Part shown: positions 33,717 through 41,614 of the stretch, one piece after another
Layout of the letters: every line of letters starts with the position of its first letter
How positions within the stretch are numbered: the stretch's first letter is position 1
Source of the DNA: Verrucomicrobiota bacterium
Lineage (GTDB): Bacteria > Verrucomicrobiota > Verrucomicrobiia > Limisphaerales > JADLHS01
Length of the DNA: 41,614 nucleotides
Assembly: GCA_013140495.1 (NCBI GenBank)
Contig: JABFSR010000147.1
Coordinates: forward strand, 1-41,614
Direction: 5' to 3'
The notes under the pieces: model-generated
The model's database searches: none
Told to the model about the DNA's origin: nothing
What the model saw: only the letters and a program-made list of their open reading frames with translations
Made by a program: the position numbers and the translations under genes

Positions 33717-34517
33717 ATGAATCGCATTGTGGAACGCTTCGCGAAATTGAAGCGCGAAAACAAAAAGGCTTTCGTCGTCTATATCGGCGCGGGTGATCCG
33801 AATCTGGAGGCAACGCGCCAGTTGGCGCTGGCGTTTGACCGCGCAGGCGTGGACGTTCTCGAACTTGGCGTGCCGTTCAGCGACCCTCTGGCCGACGGTC
33901 TGGTGAACCAGCTTGCTGCCCAGCGTGGCCTTGAATCGGGCACGACTCCGCCGAAGCTTCTCGAAACCGTTGCCGCCATCCGACGCGAATCGCAGATTCC
34001 AATCGTCTTCTATATTTACTTTAACCTCATCCACAAAGTCGGGATGGAACAATTCATTGCGGACGCGGTAAAGGCTGGCGTTGACGGATTGCTTGTGCTC
34101 GATCTGCCGCCCGAGGAATCGGACAACTACGAGGCGCAAATGGCGAAGGCCGGTTTGTGCAACATCTATCTCATTGCGCCAACCACTCCCGAGGCGCGCA
34201 TGGAAAAGATCGTGAAACGCGGCGCAGGTTTCATCTACTACATCTCGCGTGAAGGTGTGACTGGAATGCAAACCAAGGTGGCGTCGAACCTCACGGAACA
34301 AGTCGCCAAAATTCGCGCACACACGGCGCTGCCCATCGCGGTTGGCTTTGGTATCTCGAACCCAGAGCAGGCCAGGGAAGTTGCGAAGGAAGCGGACGGC
34401 TGCGTTGTTGGCAGCGCGGTGGTGAATCAGATTGCACAACTTGGCAAATCGCCAGAACTGGTCAGCAAGCTGGGTGCGTTCGTCAAGTCACTCGCTGATG
34501 CCGTAAAATCAATTTAG
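33717..34517 (+). CDS. trpA: Tryptophan synthase alpha chain
   Basis: A 266-residue TIM-barrel enzyme that cleaves indole-3-glycerol phosphate to indole and glyceraldehyde 3-phosphate, passing indole to TrpB. The catalytic acids are present at the same numbers as in E. coli: Glu49 (VLELGVPF) and Asp60 (SDPLADG). The phosphate-binding end GFGISNPEQ and GCVVGSAVV is also present, as is the YYISREGVTG loop. Two positions differ from the usual DPxADGPxIQ: Leu and Asn replace Pro and Ile (DPLADGLVNQ). No trpB or other trp gene is adjacent, so the pathway genes are dispersed. The GH116-like gene begins 6 nt after its stop. Confidence 0.95.
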   Translation: MNRIVERFAKLKRENKKAFVVYIGAGDPNLEATRQLALAFDRAGVDVLELGVPFSDPLADGLVNQLAAQRGLESGTTPPKLLETVAAIRRESQIPIVFYIYFNLIHKVGMEQFIADAVKAGVDGLLVLDLPPEESDNYEAQMAKAGLCNIYLIAPTTPEARMEKIVKRGAGFIYYISREGVTGMQTKVASNLTEQVAKIRAHTALPIAVGFGISNPEQAREVAKEADGCVVGSAVVNQIAQLGKSPELVSKLGAFVKSLADAVKSI

Positions 34518-34523
34518 CCGTGC

Positions 34524-37500
34524 ATGAAACCTGGAGCGAAAACGCGTAGCGCAGGGGACTTCGGATATTTCGCACGTCGCGACTTTCTCAAACTCACCAG
34601 CGCGGCTGCGGCGGGTTTTGTGTTGTCGCGGATGCCGGTCGCCGCCGGCCCGTTCACACGGGAGGACTTCGACAAGCTTGTGCCGGCGGACAAAAAGCTC
34701 GACCCGGCGTGGGTCAAATCACTTTTCGAGCGAGGTCAGCCAACGGTTTATCGCGGCGCGGAACTCGACAGGATCGGCATGCCCGTCGGCGGAATTTGCG
34801 CGGGGCAACTTTATCTCGGCGGTGATGGACGGCTCTGGCATTGGGATATTTTCAATCAACACACCAGCACCGGCGCCGATCATTACGCGAATCCGCTTCC
34901 GTCGTCTTCACCGTTGGAACAGGGGTTCACAATGCGTGTGACTGGTGACGAGAAGTCACAAGTGCGCAAGCTCGACCGCGCAAGTTGGCGCGACGTGACC
35001 TTCAACGGCGAGTATCCGATCGGCCATGTGGAATATCGAGATCCCGATTCTCCTGTCGCCGTGTCGCTCGAAGCGTTTTCGCCATTCATCCCGTTGAACA
35101 TGGACGACTCCTCGCTTCCAGCAACGGTGATGCGGTTCAAGATCACGAACTCAAGCAAGCAGAAGGTTGAAGTCGAATTGGCCGGCTGGCTGGAAAATGC
35201 CGTCGCCATGAAGTCCGGGGAAATCCAAGATGTGCTTCGCCACAACCGCATCGTACGCCGCGGCAATTTTGCCTTTCTCGAATGTTCTGCATCAGGCACG
35301 CCGGAGCACAAGGACCAGTCGCAGCGACCGGACATTTTGTTCGAGGATTTTGAGCGCGAGACTTACGCGCCGTGGACTACCAAAGGTACTGCATTTGGCA
35401 GCGGCCCCATCGAGAAGATCAAGGTGCTTGAATACCAAGGCGACCTCGCCATGCACGGCCAACACGCCGTGAACACGCATTCCTCGGCACCCGATAATGC
35501 TGTTGAGGGGCGTGACGGGCACACTGGCACGCTGACCAGTCCGCCTTTCACGATCGAGCGGAATTATATTCGTTTTCTCGTAGGCGGTGGCTCGCATCCG
35601 GGCAAGACCACCGTCAACCTGCTCGTGGACGACAAGGTCGTGCTGTCCGCCACCGGCGCGAACGCCAACAAGATGAGAACCTTGACGTGGAGTGTCCGGC
35701 GGTGGGCCGGCAAGACTGCGCGCATCGAGGTGGTGGACCAGGCAACTGGCGGCTGGGGCAACATCGGCCTCGACTACATCGTTTTCAGCGACCAACCAGA
35801 TGTGCCACCTGGCCCGCTGGCGGAACAGCCTGATTTCGGCACGATGGGCCTGACACTCCTTGGTGGTGACAAGGGCAGCATTGGCGTGGCAGCGTTGTCT
35901 GAAGAAACTACTCAAGGTTTCTTCCCAAGTACAAGCGGTGAACAAGCCGGCCAAGTCACCAAAAAATTCGGTGACTCGCTTATTGGTTCGCTTTCCCGCC
36001 GTCTTACGCTAAAGCCCGGTCAAAGTGGTGAAATCACTTTCGTTCTCTCGTGGCACTTTCCAAACTTGAAATTGCCCAAGCTTCCGCCGGGCCGGCATTA
36101 TGCCACACGCTTTTCATCGGCTCTCGGCGTTGCGGAATACGTGGCCGCAAATTTCGACCGCCTTGCGTCACAGACTCGCCTGTGGCATGACACCTGGTAC
36201 GACTCCACCCTGCCTTATTGGTTTCTCGACCGCACGTTTCTCAACACCTCGATTCTGGCCACGTCCACTTGCTACCGGTTGAACAACGGACGGTTCTGGG
36301 GCTGGGAGGGTGTCGGCTGTTGCGAAGGCACATGCGGTCATGTCTGGCAATACGCTCACGTCGTTGCGCGGCTTTTTCCACAACTCGAGCGCGACACCCG
36401 TGAGCGAGTGGACTTCGGCCTCGCTTTGCAAGCCGATGGCGCGATTTTCTTTCGCGGCGAGCACAACAACATACCAGCCATAGACGCCCAAGCCGGCACC
36501 GTGTTGCGTGCGTTGCGTGAACACCAGATGTGCAACGACACGAGCTGGCTGAAACGCAACTGGCCGGGCATCCGCAAAGCCATCGAGTGGCTCATCGCGA
36601 AAGATGAAAACGGCGATGGCCTCATTGAAAGCAACCAGCACAACACTCTCGACACCGACTGGTTCGGCCCCGTTGCGTGGTTGAGCGGAATGTATCTCGC
36701 TGCGTTGCGCGTCGGCGAAGAGATGGCGCATGAGATTGGCGACGAAACGTTCAAACGCCAATGTCACGACATCTTCATTCGTGGCCAAACGAATCTCGTC
36801 ACGCAGCTTTTCGACGGCGAATACTTCATCAACAAACCAGATCCGAAACACCTCGAAGCGATCAATTCCGGAACGGGTTGTCACATTGATCAGGTGTTTG
36901 GTCAAAGTTGGGCGTTTCAAGTTGGGTTGCCGCGCATTTTGCCCAAAGCCGAAACGATCTCCGCGCTAAAATCACTCTGGCGTTACAACTTCACGCCCGA
37001 CGTTGGTCCGTATCGCGACGCCTACAAACCTGGCCGGTGGTACGCGATGGCGGGCGAAGGCGGATTGCTCATGTGTACCTTCCCGCGCCGCAGTTGGGAT
37101 TACGCGCAGGCCAAAGGCAAAGGCGCGGAATGGGCCGCCGGTTATTTCAACGAGTGCATGAACGGCTTTGAACATCAGGTCGCCGGGCACATGCTCTGGG
37201 AAGGCATGGCGTTGGAGGGGCTGGCGATCACACGCATGCTTCACGACCGCTACCACGCCTCGCGCCGCAATCCGTGGAACGAAGTCGAGTGTGGCGACCA
37301 CTATGCGCGCAGCATGGCCAGTTACGGCGTCTATCTCGCGGCGTGCGGGTTCAGTTATCACGGACCGCGCGGTCATATCGGCTTCGCGCCAGGATTGGCT
37401 CCGGAGAATTTCAAGTGTGCATTCACCGGCGCCGAAGGCTGGGGAAGCTTTTCCCAGAAGCGTGCCGCGCGAGGTTTTAGCTGCAAGATTCTGCTCCGTT

Positions 37501-37700
37501 GGGGCCGGCTGAAGTTGAATTCCATTTCACTCGCATTGGCAGACAACGCCATCGCCGAAACGGTGCGCGTGAAATTGAACGGGCGCAAACTTGGGGCACG
37601 CCTCATCCAGAGCGGAAACGAAGTCATCATCACGTTGAGCGCAATGACCGAGCTTGCAACCAAGGATCGGATCGAAATCAGCGTACAGGAGCACGTGTGA
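34524..37700 (+). CDS. Tat-exported GH116-like (GBA2-type, DUF608) glycosidase with inserted jelly-roll domain
   Basis: A 1058-residue protein with a twin-arginine signal (ARRDFLKLTSAAAAGFVLS, Arg18-Arg19). The GH116 N-terminal beta domain starts with YRGAELDRIGMPVGGICAGQLYLGGDGRLW. A domain at about 270-430 (FEDFERETYAPWTTKGTAFG through GGWGNIGLDYIVFSD) is inserted and resembles the jelly-roll modules found beside sucrose-type hydrolases. The (alpha/alpha)6 catalytic domain spans about 555-970. By alignment with GBA2, Glu601 (CCEGTCGHVW) would be the nucleophile and Asp710 (NTLDTDWFGP) the general acid; Asp712 is an alternative. Likely acts on beta-linked glucose or xylose in glycans or glycolipids in the periplasm. 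It starts 6 nt after trpA. Folding before export (Tat) would suit a large multidomain enzyme. Confidence 0.85.
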   Translation: MKPGAKTRSAGDFGYFARRDFLKLTSAAAAGFVLSRMPVAAGPFTREDFDKLVPADKKLDPAWVKSLFERGQPTVYRGAELDRIGMPVGGICAGQLYLGGDGRLWHWDIFNQHTSTGADHYANPLPSSSPLEQGFTMRVTGDEKSQVRKLDRASWRDVTFNGEYPIGHVEYRDPDSPVAVSLEAFSPFIPLNMDDSSLPATVMRFKITNSSKQKVEVELAGWLENAVAMKSGEIQDVLRHNRIVRRGNFAFLECSASGTPEHKDQSQRPDILFEDFERETYAPWTTKGTAFGSGPIEKIKVLEYQGDLAMHGQHAVNTHSSAPDNAVEGRDGHTGTLTSPPFTIERNYIRFLVGGGSHPGKTTVNLLVDDKVVLSATGANANKMRTLTWSVRRWAGKTARIEVVDQATGGWGNIGLDYIVFSDQPDVPPGPLAEQPDFGTMGLTLLGGDKGSIGVAALSEETTQGFFPSTSGEQAGQVTKKFGDSLIGSLSRRLTLKPGQSGEITFVLSWHFPNLKLPKLPPGRHYATRFSSALGVAEYVAANFDRLASQTRLWHDTWYDSTLPYWFLDRTFLNTSILATSTCYRLNNGRFWGWEGVGCCEGTCGHVWQYAHVVARLFPQLERDTRERVDFGLALQADGAIFFRGEHNNIPAIDAQAGTVLRALREHQMCNDTSWLKRNWPGIRKAIEWLIAKDENGDGLIESNQHNTLDTDWFGPVAWLSGMYLAALRVGEEMAHEIGDETFKRQCHDIFIRGQTNLVTQLFDGEYFINKPDPKHLEAINSGTGCHIDQVFGQSWAFQVGLPRILPKAETISALKSLWRYNFTPDVGPYRDAYKPGRWYAMAGEGGLLMCTFPRRSWDYAQAKGKGAEWAAGYFNECMNGFEHQVAGHMLWEGMALEGLAITRMLHDRYHASRRNPWNEVECGDHYARSMASYGVYLAACGFSYHGPRGHIGFAPGLAPENFKCAFTGAEGWGSFSQKRAARGFSCKILLRWGRLKLNSISLALADNAIAETVRVKLNGRKLGARLIQSGNEVIITLSAMTELATKDRIEISVQEHV

Positions 37701-37800
37701 AACTGGTTATTGTGACAACCTCCGAGGCCGGCGAACGGAGTCAACTCGCGCCTTTGCAACTGTATTCAATCCGTGTTCAATCTCTCCCTGAAGAATTCGT

Positions 37801-38934
37801 ATGAAAGCAAAGACCGATAACAAAGACCGATTTGTCATCATCATGGCGGGTGGACGCGGCGAGCGTTTCTGGCCGGTGAGCCGTGAGAAGACGCCCAAGC
37901 AACTCATCAGGCTGCTCGGCGACCGTTCATTTCTGCAACAGGCCGTGGACCGCGTCACACCGCTCGTCCCGATGAAGAATATTTTCATCATCACGAACGA
38001 GGCGCAGGCTGCGGAAGTGCGGAAGCAATTGCCGAAGCTGCCCAAGGAAAATGTCGTGGCAGAGCCCGTGGGTCGCGACACCTGCGCGGCGGTCACTCTC
38101 GGTGCAGCTTTGGTCGGCGCGCGTTCAACGACGGGAGTGATGGCAGTGTTGCCAGCGGATCATGTCATCCCCGAGGAGAAAAAGTTTCAGCAGGTGTTGA
38201 GCGATGCTTTTGATGTCGCCGCCAAGGGCCAGGCAATCGTCACGATCGGCATCAAACCAACCGAACCTGCGACCGGCTACGGCTACATCCACACGGGCAA
38301 TGAACTGCCCACACCGTCCGGCGCGAAAAAAACCAAGACGACCTTCTTCAAGGCGGAGCGTTTTGTGGAGAAGCCAAACTTTGACACGGCGTTGGAGTAT
38401 TTGAACAGCGGTCAGTATCGCTGGAACGCAGGCATGTTCATCTGGAGTTTCGTGACGATCACAAACGGGTTGGAGAAACATCAGCCGGAAATGTTCGCTG
38501 CGTGCCAGCGTTGGTTCAAGGTGGCCACCAACGGCCCGAAGCTCGCCAAGGTGCTGGCCAGGGAATATCCCGACATTAAAAGAGTCTCGATTGATTTTGC
38601 TCTGATGGAGCATGCGCAGAACGTGATCGTCGCTGACGGTGCGTTCGAGTGGGACGATCTAGGTGCGTGGAATGCGCTCGCCCGTCACATCAAGCCGGAC
38701 GCTGAAGGCAACTGCGCCATGGCGGATTTCATCCACGTGGATGCCGCGCGCAATATCATCTACGACGCGCGCAGCAAGGATCGTCGCACGCCCATCGCGG
38801 TGGTTGGTCTGCGGGATTCCATTCTCGTGCAGACAGACGACGCGGTGTTGTTGGCGCACAAGAGTCAGTCGCAAAAGGTAAAGGAACTCGTCAAGAAGAT
38901 GGCCGAGGACGTGCGGTTGAAGAAGTTGGTCTAG
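37801..38934 (+). CDS. manC: Mannose-1-phosphate guanylyltransferase
   Basis: A 377-residue nucleotidyltransferase making GDP-mannose from mannose-1-phosphate and GTP. The signature AGGRGERFWPVSREKTPKQ (16-34) binds nucleotide. ERFVEKP (187-193), WNAGMFIWSF and AFEWDDLGAW are also typical, and a left-handed beta-helix-like C-terminal part follows. It lacks the fused isomerase domain of bifunctional enzymes, consistent with a separate manA at 40111-41103. Start is ATG at 37801 with a GAAG 8 nt upstream. The 100 nt before it hold no clear promoter or terminator. The product probably feeds the surface polysaccharide made by the flippase, GT-C and ligase genes. Confidence 0.93.
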   Translation: MKAKTDNKDRFVIIMAGGRGERFWPVSREKTPKQLIRLLGDRSFLQQAVDRVTPLVPMKNIFIITNEAQAAEVRKQLPKLPKENVVAEPVGRDTCAAVTLGAALVGARSTTGVMAVLPADHVIPEEKKFQQVLSDAFDVAAKGQAIVTIGIKPTEPATGYGYIHTGNELPTPSGAKKTKTTFFKAERFVEKPNFDTALEYLNSGQYRWNAGMFIWSFVTITNGLEKHQPEMFAACQRWFKVATNGPKLAKVLAREYPDIKRVSIDFALMEHAQNVIVADGAFEWDDLGAWNALARHIKPDAEGNCAMADFIHVDAARNIIYDARSKDRRTPIAVVGLRDSILVQTDDAVLLAHKSQSQKVKELVKKMAEDVRLKKLV

Positions 38935-38962
38935 CGCGTCCGGATATTTTCAAACCCTTAAG

Positions 38963-39583
38963 ATGAGCCTGCCCGCACCAAGCCCCTCCATCGAGGGGAG
39001 CAGCAATCTGCTCCACACATTTGCCACGATCACAGAGCGGATTGATTTGCAGCCTCTGTTTCCGAAACAACAACCACTTGAAGTCGAACTAGGCTGCGGC
39101 GACGCGTCCTTCATTGCTGAATATGCAAAGCGGCATCCGGGACGAAATTTTCTCGGTGTCGAGCGGTTGCTTGGGCGCATCCAGAAACTGGATCGCAAAG
39201 GTCGTCGCGCCAGGTTGACCAACCTGCGCGGAGTGCGCATCGAGAACGCGTACTTTCTCGAATGGCTGTTGCCTCATCGGTCGGCGACTGCGCTTCATAT
39301 CTATTTTCCAGATCCGTGGCCCAAGAAGAAACACCGGCGACACCGGCTTGTGGGCGGTGGTTTTCCCGCACTGGCCGCGCGTTCGCTCATCCCGGGTGGA
39401 GCAGTTTATCTGCGAACGGATGACACGGATTACTTCGAGCAGATGTTGACGGTATTCGGCGCGGCGAAGGAATTCGCAGCTGTTGAAACACCAACCGAGC
39501 TGGCAGAAGTGAGGACGGATTTTGAAGCGGACTTCAACGCGAAAGGAATTCCAACCCTGCTAGCGGGATATCAACTGAGGTGA
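38963..39583 (+). CDS. trmB: tRNA (guanine-N7-)-methyltransferase
   Basis: A 206-residue Rossmann-fold methyltransferase that makes m7G46 in tRNA using S-adenosylmethionine. The SAM-binding VELGCGDASFIAEYA motif (41-55), the family-specific HIYFPDPWPKKKHRRHRL (112-129) and LRTDDTDYFEQM are present; TELAEVRTDFE near the C-terminus is the usual T-x-x-E-x-x-F-like end. The N-terminus is short relative to E. coli TrmB, as in many bacteria. It converges with the four-TM protein gene with a 6-nt gap. Confidence 0.93.
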   Translation: MSLPAPSPSIEGSSNLLHTFATITERIDLQPLFPKQQPLEVELGCGDASFIAEYAKRHPGRNFLGVERLLGRIQKLDRKGRRARLTNLRGVRIENAYFLEWLLPHRSATALHIYFPDPWPKKKHRRHRLVGGGFPALAARSLIPGGAVYLRTDDTDYFEQMLTVFGAAKEFAAVETPTELAEVRTDFEADFNAKGIPTLLAGYQLR

Positions 39584-39589
39584 AACTCT

Positions 39590-40066
39590 TCACACGTCAA
39601 TCACCGGCCCACCGCCTTTGTCATCGTTTCCTGGACCAGGTGGCGGGCGCTGGCCGCGTGTGAATGTAACACGCGACTTTCCAGTACCTGTGATGATTTG
39701 AAGAGTCACAGAGACGATGCTGATAATGACCGCACCAAGGAAGGCCGCCCAGAATGAATCCACGACAAAGTGCGGTTTGAGCAGCGAGCCGACGAGATAA
39801 AGCAACGCCGCGTTGATGACGAGCGTGAACAACCCCAGTGTAAAGATGAGCAATGGCAGGGCCAGCAGCATCATGATCGGGCGGATGAAGTAGTTCAGAA
39901 TTCCAAGAACCAGAGCAGTGACGATTGGGGTCCAAAGATTACCCTTTTCAAAACTTATTCCGTCAACAATCCGCTCCGCCACCAGCACGGCGAGCGTGTT
40001 GATGAGCCAGCTTTGGATGAATCGCTTCGTCCGCGTCGGTTGAGATTGTTCTTTGTCTTTCGACAT
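39590..40066 (-). CDS. Four-TM membrane protein, phage-holin-4/PF04020-like
   Basis: A 158-residue protein with four hydrophobic helices (about 20-36, 46-66, 67-95 and 103-127) and the core sequence IVTALVLGILNYFIRPIMMLLALPLLIFTLGLF, which defines the widespread family annotated as phage holin family 4. Despite the name, members are common chromosomal inner-membrane proteins of unknown function and no phage gene is near. The C-terminal tail is rich in Pro, Gly and Lys. Third gene after accA and manA on the minus strand, 44 nt after manA, so probably in the same transcript. Confidence 0.8.
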   Translation of the reverse strand: MSKDKEQSQPTRTKRFIQSWLINTLAVLVAERIVDGISFEKGNLWTPIVTALVLGILNYFIRPIMMLLALPLLIFTLGLFTLVINAALLYLVGSLLKPHFVVDSFWAAFLGAVIISIVSVTLQIITGTGKSRVTFTRGQRPPPGPGNDDKGGGPVIDV

Positions 40067-40110
40067 CCGGGGAAACTTTGTGTCAGCTTCGTCCCAAATT
40101 CAAGGGGCAA

Positions 40111-41103
40111 TCACTCGAATGAACCGCAGGTGATGCGCAGGAACCGGCTGCCGGGTTGTGCGACGAGTTCTGTGGTTCGCAATTCAGCCGGGACAAGACA
40201 AAACTGTCCGGCAGAAAGCGCTACTGGTGCAACTTCCGCATCGCTTGTGATTGTGAGAGTCCCTGAAACGGCGCCGATGATTTGCATTCGTTGTTTACGC
40301 CAGCAAACGGCGTCGGCACTGCGCATCAACCATGACTCCACGGTGAAGAGCGGGTCGTTGACCAGTTCTCGGATGCTTGCGTTGGAGAGGTCGTGGACTT
40401 TGCCGGATACAAGCGGCGGCTCGAAGTCCGCAAAGTCAATGCTCTCCAGTGACTGCGCAATGTGCAACTCGCGGGGTTTGCCATCAAGACCGGCCCGATT
40501 CCAATCGAACACGCGGTAAGTTGTGTCCGAGTTCTGTTGAATTTCAAAAATCACCAACCCAGCGCCGATGGCATGCACGCGACCGCTTGGGAGAAACATC
40601 GTGTCGCCGGGCTTTACGGCGATTCGATGGAAGCATTCGGCCACCGAGCCATCCCCAAGTTTGCGTTCGAAGTCCGTGCGTGTGATTCCTCGTTGCAAAC
40701 CTACGTAGAGTTCAGCACCAGGCGCGGCGTCAGCGATGAACCACATTTCTGTTTTGGGTTCGCCGCCGAGTTGCGCGGCCTTGTTTGCGGGCGGGTGAAC
40801 CTGAAGCGAAAGTTTTTGTTGAGCGTCCAGGATTTTAATGAGCAGAGGGAAAGTGTCGCCTTGCGGTTTCGCATTGCCAAGCAACGCGGCGTGATGATTC
40901 TGCATGAGCCAACGCAGGTCATGACCGGCTAGTGGACCATTGGTGATGACGCTGGCGTCGCCGGGGCGATCGGTTATTTCCCACGACTCACCAATTACAA
41001 CTCTGGGAGGAAGGGGTTTTGCGTAAAGTCGTTCGAGGTTGCGCCCGCCCCAGACCCGATCCTTGAAGCGTGGCTGAAAAATTAACGGATAAAGTGTGGG
41101 CAT
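40111..41103 (-). CDS. manA: Mannose-6-phosphate isomerase, type I (cupin)
   Basis: A 330-residue Zn-dependent enzyme interconverting fructose-6-phosphate and mannose-6-phosphate. It begins LYPLIFQPRFKDRVWGGRNLERL, typical of the compact bacterial form. Zinc ligands lie in LSLQVHP (Gln and His), KTEMWF (Glu) and SGRVHAIGAG (His); the Asn/Arg-rich FEIQQNSDTTYRVFDWNR is the conserved active-site strand. Start is ATG at 41103; a GTG at 41115 would only add four residues. It lies 35 nt after accA. With ManC it completes the route from fructose-6-phosphate towards GDP-mannose, lacking only phosphomannomutase in this window. Confidence 0.93.
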   Translation of the reverse strand: MPTLYPLIFQPRFKDRVWGGRNLERLYAKPLPPRVVIGESWEITDRPGDASVITNGPLAGHDLRWLMQNHHAALLGNAKPQGDTFPLLIKILDAQQKLSLQVHPPANKAAQLGGEPKTEMWFIADAAPGAELYVGLQRGITRTDFERKLGDGSVAECFHRIAVKPGDTMFLPSGRVHAIGAGLVIFEIQQNSDTTYRVFDWNRAGLDGKPRELHIAQSLESIDFADFEPPLVSGKVHDLSNASIRELVNDPLFTVESWLMRSADAVCWRKQRMQIIGAVSGTLTITSDAEVAPVALSAGQFCLVPAELRTTELVAQPGSRFLRITCGSFE

Positions 41104-41138
41104 GAACTGGAGCACGGCGGGTTGCCGTGCCTCTGTTG

Positions 41139-41614
41139 CTACGCTGCCGGAGCCATCGGCACTTCGAGTTGTTTTGTCTTCTTGGCAGATTTCTTTGTGC
41201 CGGCGGCCTTCTCGGCAGGAGTAGGAGCTTTCTCGAGGAAGTTTCCGAAGGCGCGGAATTTTTCGTAGCGCTTTTTCAGGCGGTCAGGTGCGGGCAGTGC
41301 GAGGAGTTCTTCGAGGTTTTTGATCAGAATGAACTTGAGAATGTCCGCCGTGGCTTTTTGGTCGGTGTGCGCGCCGCCGAGCGGTTCGGGGACGATTTCG
41401 TCCACCAGGTTCAATTCCTTCAAATCTCTTGCGGTGATTTTTAGCGCCTCGGCAGCCTTGGGCGCAGCGGCGCGGTCTTTCCACAGAATGGCCGCGCAAC
41501 CTTCCGCGCTGATCACGGAGTAATAGGCGTTTTCCAAAATCAATACGCGATCTGCCACACCGATGCCGAGCGCACCGCCAGAGCCGCCTTCGCCGATGAC
41601 GACAGCGATGACCG
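41139..41614 (-). CDS. accA: Acetyl-CoA carboxylase carboxyltransferase subunit alpha, C-terminal part
   Basis: The window contains the last 158 residues; the gene continues past the right edge. The visible part starts VIAVVIGEGGSGGALGIGVADR, the strongly conserved carboxyltransferase segment whose Gly-Gly backbone forms the oxyanion hole, then ILENAYYSVISAEGCAAILWKDRAAAPKAAEALKITARDL, which is diagnostic of AccA. The enzyme transfers the carboxyl group from biotin to acetyl-CoA, making malonyl-CoA for fatty acid synthesis. After the usual end (about ALPAPDRLKKRYEKFRAFG) there is an extra Lys/Ala/Pro-rich tail of some 30 residues (PAEKAAGTKKSAKKTK), probably disordered. manA follows downstream. 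Confidence 0.95.
   Translation of the reverse strand, partial: VIAVVIGEGGSGGALGIGVADRVLILENAYYSVISAEGCAAILWKDRAAAPKAAEALKITARDLKELNLVDEIVPEPLGGAHTDQKATADILKFILIKNLEELLALPAPDRLKKRYEKFRAFGNFLEKAPTPAEKAAGTKKSAKKTKQLEVPMAPAA

Noticed and set aside
33081..34439. 452-residue minus-strand open frame
   Set aside because: It runs antisense across both the fumarase-type gene and trpA, which are clear homologues; its His/Arg-rich composition marks it as a shadow.
39590..40066. Prophage remnant suggested by a holin-family name
   Set aside because: The family is widespread in chromosomes, no other phage gene is nearby, and the gene sits in a housekeeping group with manA and accA.
1..41614. tRNA, rRNA, riboswitch or biosynthetic phage/IS genes
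   Set aside because: I looked for tRNA cloverleaf and T-loop patterns, rRNA segments, transposase and integrase motifs and well-known riboswitch cores and saw none; a covariance-model scan would be needed to exclude small RNAs.

Overview
The window (about 41.6 kb, GC-rich, no tRNA or rRNA seen) looks like a chromosomal segment of a Verrucomicrobiota bacterium, probably a Pedosphaera/Limisphaerales-type lineage. The evidence is family content: two large PVC-type membrane-bound dehydrogenases with C-terminal CxxCH haem domains, two secreted prepilins of the type abundant in that phylum, a ceramidase-like secreted protein, a Tat-exported GH116-like enzyme, and a secreted propeller protein ending in a calcium-loop tail. 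The taxon call is inference. No phage, plasmid or insertion-sequence gene was found; mobile signals are limited to small palindromic repeats and one toxin-antitoxin pair.

Layout. 1-2.8 kb (+): cbb3 oxidase assembly genes ccoG and ccoH/fixH, then a DsbD_2/TauE-like membrane protein; ccoNOP probably lie upstream, outside the window. 2.8-8.2 kb (-): a PVC-type haem dehydrogenase followed by a two-domain secreted protein of unknown function. 8.3-11.5 kb (+): a roughly 16-blade secreted PD40-like propeller protein. 11.5-17.1 kb (-): a second PVC-type haem dehydrogenase, translationally coupled to a ceramidase-like protein, then a prepilin. 17.3-18.3 kb (-): a compact flagellin with its own sigma-28-type promoter, structured leader and terminator, and no other flagellar gene nearby. 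18.4-20.6 kb (+): lutA and lutB without lutC.

20.7-30.7 kb: a cell-surface polysaccharide group (flippase, GT-C glycosyltransferase, O-antigen ligase/polymerase with a repeat tail, FecR-domain protein) on the + strand. It is interrupted by a minus-strand ABC exporter (ATPase plus two FtsX-type permeases). A RelE/ParE-type toxin-antitoxin pair sits between the two permease genes, flanked by near-identical copies of the upstream permease's last codons. 30.7-41.6 kb: mostly housekeeping and metabolic genes. These are an M20 amidohydrolase, a prepilin, a fumarase beta-type subunit, trpA, the GH116-like protein, manC and trmB, then on the minus strand a four-TM membrane protein, manA and the 3' part of accA. 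ManA and ManC together could supply GDP-mannose to the polysaccharide genes.

The features I find most worth following are the toxin-antitoxin insertion scar, the sigma-28 flagellin unit, the two dehydrogenase-centred secreted operons, a 7-nt tandem repeat inside one dehydrogenase gene, and several palindromic repeats placed just before start codons.
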